Below are positions 59,829 to 64,000 of a stretch of 64,000 nucleotides of DNA, in pieces. Source of the stretch: UBA995 sp035477115 (lineage in GTDB: Bacteria; Bacillota; Sulfobacillia; UBA995); NCBI GenBank assembly GCA_035477115.1, contig DATIKW010000022.1, positions 116,161 through 180,160 on the forward strand, written 5' to 3'. A model generated the notes under the pieces. The model did not search any database, was not told the origin of the DNA, and saw nothing but the letters and a program-made list of their open reading frames with translations. How positions within the stretch are numbered: position 1 is the stretch's first letter; each line of letters begins with the position of its first letter. Made by a program: the position numbers and the translations under genes.

Positions 59829-60891
59829 CTTCGCCCCCTCCTCGTGACAAGACTATCTCGCCGGCTTCGTCCAGCCGGCGGACTGTGCCGACTATCTTCT
59901 GTTGGGCTTCTTCCACGTCCCGGAGCCGCACGGGGCCGAGGAAGGACATGTCCTCCTGCAGGTTCTGGCCCGCCCGCTCCGAGAGATTCTGAGCCATCTT
60001 GGCCTTGAGTTCCTCGCTGGACACCTTCAGCGCCAGCGGCAGTTCCCGGGACAGGTCTACCTCCCGCAACACGCGTTGCAGCGACCGATTATCCATGTTG
60101 ACCAGGTCCTCGAACACGAAGAGCTGTTTCTTGATTTGCTCGGCCAGTTCCGGGTCCCAGGCCGCCAGAGTTTCGAGGATGTTCTTCTCCGTCGGGCGGT
60201 CCACCCGGTTCAGGATCTGAACCAGCGCCCGCAGGCCGCCGGCCCGCGCGTCGTCCAGCGCCGAGTCGGCCGTCAGCTTGTGTTCGAGGACTCGCTCGAC
60301 CTCCCGGACGATATCCGGCGCCGCCCGATCCATCAGGGCGACCCGCCGGGCGACATCCGCCTTCATCTCCGGCCCGAGATCGCCCAGGACGCGGGCCGCC
60401 TGTTCCGGCAAGAGATGAGCCAGCACCAGCGCCACCGTCTGGGGGTGTTCTTCCTGGAGGAAGTTCGCTATGACCGCGGGGTCGGAGCGTTGGGCGAAAC
60501 TGAACGGCCGCACCTGGTTGGAGGTCAGGAGCCGCTGCATGATGTCGCCCGCCCGCTGGCTGCCCAGGGCTTGCTCCAAGGCGGTCCGGGCGTACTCCAG
60601 TCCGCCCCGCTGGAAGTACTCCTGAGCCAGGGTGGTCTCAAGGAATTCCTGTACCACCCGATGTTGCACGTCAGGGGTGAGCGTGCCGGCGTTGGCCACC
60701 TCCAGCATGACGAGTTCGATCTCCGAATCCCCCAGATGGCGCAGCACCCGGGATGCCAGGTCCACGCCGAGGGCGACGATGAGAGCGGCCGCTTTCTGAC
60801 GGCCGGTCAAATCCCCGGGAGTCCGGGGCGCACCCCGGGTAAGGCTGGCGGTATCCCGGCTGTAGGTTGCGATGCCCGTCGAATCGTCCAA
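59815..60891 (-). CDS. fliG: Flagellar motor switch protein FliG
   Basis: 358 residues from TTG 60891, after GGGAGGAGACCCC. N-terminal AAALIVALGVDLASRVLRHL binds FliF; middle EEHPQTVALVLAHLLPEQAARVLGDL contains the EHPQ motif; the C-terminal part with NVDDRSLQRVLRE-type MDNRSLQRVLREVD, ELPLALKVSSEELKAKM and VRLRDVEEAQQKIV holds the charged torque helix. All parts are present. Confidence 0.96.
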   Translation of the reverse strand: MDDSTGIATYSRDTASLTRGAPRTPGDLTGRQKAAALIVALGVDLASRVLRHLGDSEIELVMLEVANAGTLTPDVQHRVVQEFLETTLAQEYFQRGGLEYARTALEQALGSQRAGDIMQRLLTSNQVRPFSFAQRSDPAVIANFLQEEHPQTVALVLAHLLPEQAARVLGDLGPEMKADVARRVALMDRAAPDIVREVERVLEHKLTADSALDDARAGGLRALVQILNRVDRPTEKNILETLAAWDPELAEQIKKQLFVFEDLVNMDNRSLQRVLREVDLSRELPLALKVSSEELKAKMAQNLSERAGQNLQEDMSFLGPVRLRDVEEAQQKIVGTVRRLDEAGEIVLSRGGGEDVVV

Positions 60892-60906
60892 GGGGTCTCC
60901 TCCCGG

Positions 60907-62442
60907 TCAGTTATCCGAAATCCAGGTTCGCAGCAGCCGGGCCACCGTTTCCGGCTTGGTCCGAGCCAGTTCGGCCAGTTCGGCGAGGCTGCCGCGACCG
61001 GCGGCCGCTGCCGCGGAACCCGCAGCCTGCGGCACGACGGCCGGCGCCAGCGGCTCTCCGGCAACCAGGGCCAGGGCCGGGCGCCTCCGCCGCCTGGCGC
61101 GCGAGCGGGTGGCCAGCGCCAGCGCCAGGATGAACAGCAGGGCGCCCCCGGCGGCCACCGCCCACCAGGCGAAAGGCGCGGGCCGCGGCTCGGCAAGCCC
61201 CTCGCGTAGTTGGTCGGCCAGCGAGGTGTCAAACGGCATCCCCACGACGACCAACTCGTCTCCCCGATCGGGATCGAGGCCCAAAGCGGCGCCGGCCAGC
61301 CGCGCCACCGCCGCCTCTTCTGTTGCCGTGAGTTCCCGATTCAGCACCACCGAGGCCGAAATGCGACTGACCTGGCCGGGTGCTTCCACAACTCTCTCCC
61401 GCGTCTCGCTGAACTCGTAGTTGACCACGATCTGGGTGCGTTCCCACTCCGATTCGCCGCCCGCCGTCTCGCCCATGGTATAGACGGGGATGGAAGCGCC
61501 GGGGAGGTTGGTGGCCGTGCCGGGAAGGCCGCCCGGCGGCGCTCCCGTCCCTTCGAATACTTCCCGGATTTCTTGCCGGCTGCGGATCAGAGGCTCGGCC
61601 GCCGGCTGTAGCACGACTGCTTCAGTTTCGCGCTGATCGAAGTCGAGATCGACTCGCACTGTCACCAGCGCATTGCCGGGGCCCATGACCTGCTCCAACA
61701 TGCTCTGGACCTGCCCCGACAACTGGGATTCGAGGGTCTGCCTCAGTTCCGTTCGACTTTGCAGGAGGCCGGGTCCGGCCTCCGGATAGGCGGCGGCCGA
61801 CAGGAGCTGCCCCCGGGAATCCAGTACCGTCACCCGCTCCGGGGCGAGGTCGGGCACGGCTCCCGTTACCAGGTGGGTAATCGCTTGCACCTGGTCGCGG
61901 GAGAGCGAGTGTCCCGGTCGCATCTCCACCATGACGGCGGCGGCCGACGGCCGCGACTGCCCGGCGAAGATGCTCTCGCGCGGGAGGACGATGTGAACTC
62001 TGGCCGCGTCCACGCCCCGAATCTGGAGGATGGTGCGGGTGAGTTCGCCCTGCAAGGCCTGCACCAGCCGCGCCTGGCGCTCCACATCCGTGGAGGCCCA
62101 ACTCGCGCCGTCCAGGCTCTCCAGGCCGACCACCCCGCCGGTCGGCAGGCCCGTCGTCGCCACCATCATCCGCACCTCGTGGAGGCGCGAGGCCGGCACC
62201 AGGATGGAGTCGCCGCGTTCGCCGATGCGATAAGGCACGTTCCCTTCCTGCAAGCGTTCGACGATGGCGGCCGCGTCCTCCAGGGTCAGGCCGGTGAACA
62301 GGGGGACCATCGCCGGGCGGGTGGCCACCAGCACCAGCGCCGTGAGCGCCGTCAAGGCCACTAGCACCCCGACCACTAGCGGCCAGTGGTCTTTGAGCAC
62401 CGTGCGCAATCGGTCAGCTGTATCTCGTACCAGGGCTGGCAC
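60907..62442 (-). CDS. fliF: Flagellar MS-ring protein FliF
   Basis: 511 residues from GTG 62442 after GGAGGGGGATCGACCG. Two membrane helices (about residues 20-43 and 425-447) flank the ring-building domains. Typical blocks are VPYRIGERGDSILVPASRLHEVRMMVATTGLP, ASVMVEMRPG-like AAAVMVEMRPGHSLSRDQV, and the cytoplasmic tail RGSLAELAELARTKPETVARLLRTWIS that binds FliG. It starts flagellar assembly in the membrane. Confidence 0.96.
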   Translation of the reverse strand: MPALVRDTADRLRTVLKDHWPLVVGVLVALTALTALVLVATRPAMVPLFTGLTLEDAAAIVERLQEGNVPYRIGERGDSILVPASRLHEVRMMVATTGLPTGGVVGLESLDGASWASTDVERQARLVQALQGELTRTILQIRGVDAARVHIVLPRESIFAGQSRPSAAAVMVEMRPGHSLSRDQVQAITHLVTGAVPDLAPERVTVLDSRGQLLSAAAYPEAGPGLLQSRTELRQTLESQLSGQVQSMLEQVMGPGNALVTVRVDLDFDQRETEAVVLQPAAEPLIRSRQEIREVFEGTGAPPGGLPGTATNLPGASIPVYTMGETAGGESEWERTQIVVNYEFSETRERVVEAPGQVSRISASVVLNRELTATEEAAVARLAGAALGLDPDRGDELVVVGMPFDTSLADQLREGLAEPRPAPFAWWAVAAGGALLFILALALATRSRARRRRRPALALVAGEPLAPAVVPQAAGSAAAAAGRGSLAELAELARTKPETVARLLRTWISDN

Positions 62443-62466
62443 CGGTCGATCCCCCTCCGGCCCTCA

Positions 62467-62778
62467 TCAAAGTGGCATCCGCATGACTTCTTGATAGGCC
62501 TCGAGTGCCTTGTTCCGGACCTGAATGGCCAACTCCAGCGACAGATTCGCCTTCTCGGCGTCCAAGATGATGCTGTGCAGGTCGGCGGTCGAACCCAGGG
62601 CCAGACGGGAGGCAGCCTCATCCACCGCTACCTGCTGGGAGTTCAGCTGGGAAACGGCCCGGGTGAGTTTCTCCCCGAAGCCGCTCCCTGCTTCAGCACT
62701 CGCGGGGCCGGATATGGTCCGTCCGGTCGACAGCGCGGGAATGGTATTGCCTACCGGGATCAGGCTTCGGATCTCCAC
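62467..62778 (-). CDS. fliE: Flagellar hook-basal body protein FliE
   Basis: 103 residues from GTG 62778. Small helical protein; FGEKLTRAVSQLNSQQVAVDEAASRLALGSTADLHSIILDAEKANLSLELAIQVRNKALEAYQEVMRM region carries the FliE pattern, with the strongly conserved segment ANLSLELAIQVRNKALEAYQ at its end. It links the MS-ring to the rod. Confidence 0.95.
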   Translation of the reverse strand: MEIRSLIPVGNTIPALSTGRTISGPASAEAGSGFGEKLTRAVSQLNSQQVAVDEAASRLALGSTADLHSIILDAEKANLSLELAIQVRNKALEAYQEVMRMPL

Positions 62779-62797
62779 GCTTCAGTCCCCCTCTCGC

Positions 62798-63190
62798 TCA
62801 GGAACGACCTATCTCCAGGGTGCGCTGGGCCAGGGTGCGGGTGGCCTGGGCGACGGTGGCATTAGCCTCGTAGGCCCGCGTCGCCGCCATGAGGTCGACC
62901 ATCTCCGCAACCAGGTCTACATTGGGCATGCGGACGAAACCATCCGCATCAGCATCGGGGTGGCCCGGATCGTGCCGTACGGGGAATGCGGCCGGGTCGG
63001 CCACTACCCCGGTGACCTCGACCCCCCCGGCGGGCCGGGGCGAGAACACCGGCACCAGCCGGCGGTAAGGTTCGCCTGCCGGAGTACGGGTGGTATTGAG
63101 GTTCGCGAGATTACCGGCGATCAGATCCAGCCGCAACCGTTCCGCGGTCAGGGCGGACATGCTCGTCCTCAAAGTCTGGAGCAGGCGCAT
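62798..63190 (-). CDS. flgC: Flagellar basal body rod protein FlgC
   Basis: 130 residues from ATG 63190 after AGGAGGGATGATCTG. The start SALTAERLRLDLIAGNLANLNTTRTPAGEPYRR and the end MPNVDLVAEMVDLMAATRAYEANATVAQATRTLAQRTLEIGRS are the rod-protein signature helices. It is a proximal rod subunit. Confidence 0.96.
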   Translation of the reverse strand: MRLLQTLRTSMSALTAERLRLDLIAGNLANLNTTRTPAGEPYRRLVPVFSPRPAGGVEVTGVVADPAAFPVRHDPGHPDADADGFVRMPNVDLVAEMVDLMAATRAYEANATVAQATRTLAQRTLEIGRS

Positions 63191-63208
63191 CAGATCATCC
63201 CTCCTTGT

Positions 63209-63613
63209 TTACCTGCGTCCTTCCGTCACGGCCAGCCGAAGGGCGGCAAGCCGCTGGTTCAACTGGCGAAGCAAGGCTTGATGATGGAGGGTGTTCTCGG
63301 ACAGGGTGGCCAGTTCGTACTCGAGGTCGACGTTATTGCCGTCGGGTCTCGCCGAGGAGGAAGTGACCGGCTGCAGCCCGGCTTGCGGCAGAGAATGAGT
63401 GTGTCCCGGTTGCAGATGGCCGGGGTGGGTGGTGGCCACCGGGAGCAGGTCGCGAGCCGCCGATGACAGCGCCCCGTCGAAGGCAACTTCCAGCCGCTTA
63501 TAGCCGGGGGTGCTCAGATTCGAGAGGTTATGGGCAACCGCCTGGTGTCGCAATCCCGCGACATGCAGTGCCCAGTCGAGGTGGCCAATGCCTGAAGTAG
63601 TGAGGAACCCCAT
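63209..63613 (-). CDS. flgB: Flagellar basal body rod protein FlgB
   Basis: 134 residues from ATG 63613, preceded by AAAGGCGGG. HVAGLRHQAVAHNLSNLSTPGYKRLEVAFD and the late DGNNVDLEYELATLSENTLHHQALLRQLNQRL are FlgB hallmarks. It is the first gene of the flagellar cluster. Its leader contains a terminator 21 bases upstream and a c-di-GMP aptamer, so its transcription should depend on the second messenger. Confidence 0.95.
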   Translation of the reverse strand: MGFLTTSGIGHLDWALHVAGLRHQAVAHNLSNLSTPGYKRLEVAFDGALSSAARDLLPVATTHPGHLQPGHTHSLPQAGLQPVTSSSARPDGNNVDLEYELATLSENTLHHQALLRQLNQRLAALRLAVTEGRR

Positions 63614-63633
63614 AGCGCAACCCGCCTTTCAAT

Positions 63634-63656
63634 AAAAAGCCCGCTTTGCAGCGGGG
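63634..63656 (-). terminator. Intrinsic terminator of the riboswitch expression platform
   Basis: On the minus strand: stem CCCGCT / AGCGGG (63650-63655 and 63640-63645) closed by the GCAA tetraloop, followed by CTTTTTATTG. It lies between the aptamer and flgB, so it would stop the flagellar transcript before its first gene. Confidence 0.85.
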
Positions 63657-63685
63657 TTGCCAGAACGGGTGACGCCCAGGGGCGG

Positions 63686-63776
63686 TTGGGCAATCCCGGC
63701 AGCCCGGCTGTCCTGGACCGAGGTCCATTGGACCCGTAGCTTTGCGCCCCCACCTCACGGTGGGTTTGCCCTTATC
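63686..63776 (-). ncRNA. Cyclic di-GMP-I (GEMM) riboswitch aptamer
   Basis: Read on the minus strand, the leader shows the GEMM-I landmarks in order. P1 strand GGGCAA (63766-63771) comes first, then a hairpin CCCACC-GTGA-GGTGGG with a GNRA tetraloop. The invariant GGGGCGCAAAGC and CTACGGG follow, then a second helix with an inner TGGACC/GGTCCA stem, CAGCCGGGCTGCCGGGA, and the closing P1 strand TTGCCC (63688-63693). The 3' strand GGGATTGCC (63689-63697) can also pair with GGCAACCCC (63653-63661), which would block the terminator. Ligand binding should favour P1 and so termination: an OFF switch for the flagellar operon. Confidence 0.92.
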
Positions 63777-63816
63777 GGAATGTGCCAAGCCTTGCCATCA
63801 GTTGTTACCGCGATAG

Positions 63817-63844
63817 GTTATCAGAGAGTCGCGGGTCTTGTCAA
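63817..63844 (-). promoter_or_regulatory. Sigma-A promoter of the flagellar supercluster
   Basis: On the minus strand: consensus TTGACA (63839-63844), 16-base spacer, GATAAC (63817-63822). Transcription would begin near 63809, about 33 bases before the aptamer and 196 before flgB. It is the only strong promoter seen upstream of flgB. Confidence 0.75.
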
Positions 63845-63872
63845 CACCTCAGGCAAAAAAGTGTGATCGGAC

Positions 63873-63918
63873 TGTGATAGTGTCACCCTGTAGAGCGGCC
63901 TGAGATAATGTCACCATG
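63873..63918. repeat. Paired 18-base direct repeats at the insertion sequence end
   Basis: TGTGATAGTGTCACCCTG (63873-63890) and TGAGATAATGTCACCATG (63901-63918) share 15 of 18 bases and are 10 bases apart. Multiple copies of such a motif at an IS end are likely transposase-binding sites. The outer IS boundary is not certain; it lies between the flagellar promoter (63844) and 63873. Confidence 0.6.
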
Positions 63919-64000
63919 AGGAGAGAGAGCCTGTTGTCGAAGAAGGAGTCCAGGAGGGTCTACATCATGGAGCGGGTGGTGAACGGACAACTGACGGTGC
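63916..64000 (+). CDS. Transposase N-terminus (helix-turn-helix, ISNCY-like), cut by the window
   Basis: An open frame from ATG 63916 to the window end gives 28 residues. TTG 63934, behind AGGAGAGAG, is a likelier start. The part SKKESRRVYIMERVVNGQLT resembles the beginning of ISNCY-type transposases, which continue with a helix-turn-helix. Together with the direct repeats just upstream it suggests the left end of an insertion sequence that extends beyond the window. Too little is visible to be sure of the family. Confidence 0.5.
   Translation, partial: MRRESLLSKKESRRVYIMERVVNGQLTV

Noticed and set aside
63768..63776. CCGATAA on the minus strand as a second sigma-D promoter for flgB
   Set aside because: No TAAA lies 15 bases upstream, and the bases belong to the riboswitch leader just before P1.
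1..64000. CRISPR arrays, rRNA and tRNA genes
   Set aside because: No spaced direct-repeat array, no rRNA signature and no cloverleaf with a recognisable T-loop was noticed on either strand; a tRNA scan was not run.

Overview
The window looks like chromosomal DNA of a GC-rich, endospore-forming, motile member of the Bacillota (Firmicutes). The evidence is a CotE-type outer spore coat protein, YheC/YheD-type ATP-grasp proteins, a SleB-like cortex hydrolase, a Bacillus-type flagellar gene order with FlhO/FlhP, a 264-residue FlgE and FlgM/sigma-D, and frequent TTG/GTG starts behind strong GGAGG sites. Lysine fermentation genes, a tungsten-type aldehyde:ferredoxin oxidoreductase, a corrinoid methyltransferase pair and many peptide/amino-acid genes suggest an anaerobe living on amino acids and peptides. 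The species cannot be named from the sequence alone.

Layout. 1-2.1 kb: end of a lysine fermentation operon (kamD tail, kamE, kal, kce). 2.4-9.6 kb: a family-5 ABC transporter operon (SBP, two permeases, two ATPases, small membrane protein) with an unusual C-terminal domain on the SBP and a large extracytoplasmic insertion in one permease. 9.6-18.4 kb: SLC13-like carrier, a GNAT/N-acylamino-acid racemase pair, M32 carboxypeptidase, MttB-family methyltransferase with its corrinoid protein, and a GPH-type MFS carrier. 18.7-25.3 kb: LysM-SleB hydrolase, FmdB zinc ribbon, YitT protein, ZIP transporter, methyltransferase, PHP phosphoesterase, AOR. 25.4-31.2 kb: second peptide ABC importer (no ATPases), M20 peptidase, D-amino acid aminotransferase. 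31.3-37.5 kb: cotE, then three tandem YheC/YheD-like ATP-grasp ligases and a fused ATP-grasp-like/amidoligase protein. 37.5-40.7 kb: small transporter, acetamidase/formamidase, RNase D-like nuclease, isoprenylcysteine-methyltransferase-like membrane protein.

40.7-63.6 kb, all on the minus strand: one very compact flagellar supercluster, flgB-flgC-fliEFGHIJK-flgD-flgE-flbD-motAB-fliM-fliN-fliOPQR-flhB-flhA-sigD-flhO-flhP-flgM-flgN-flgK-flgL. It starts with a sigma-A promoter, a c-di-GMP-I (GEMM) riboswitch aptamer and an intrinsic terminator, a layout that predicts shut-off by c-di-GMP. A near-perfect sigma-D promoter (TAAA-N15-GCCGATAT) lies just upstream of flgM. FliM lacks the N-terminal CheY-binding peptide, and no chemotaxis, fliL, fliY, flhF or flhG gene is present in the cluster. 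The last 130 bases hold the left end of an insertion sequence.

How the parts fit: peptide uptake, peptidases, racemase/aminotransferase chemistry, lysine fermentation and AOR form an amino-acid-degrading theme. The cotE/ATP-grasp/amidoligase block is the best candidate for an undescribed system, possibly a spore-coat-associated peptide or amide-bond ligase pathway. The flagellar block shows second-messenger control of motility at the first gene.
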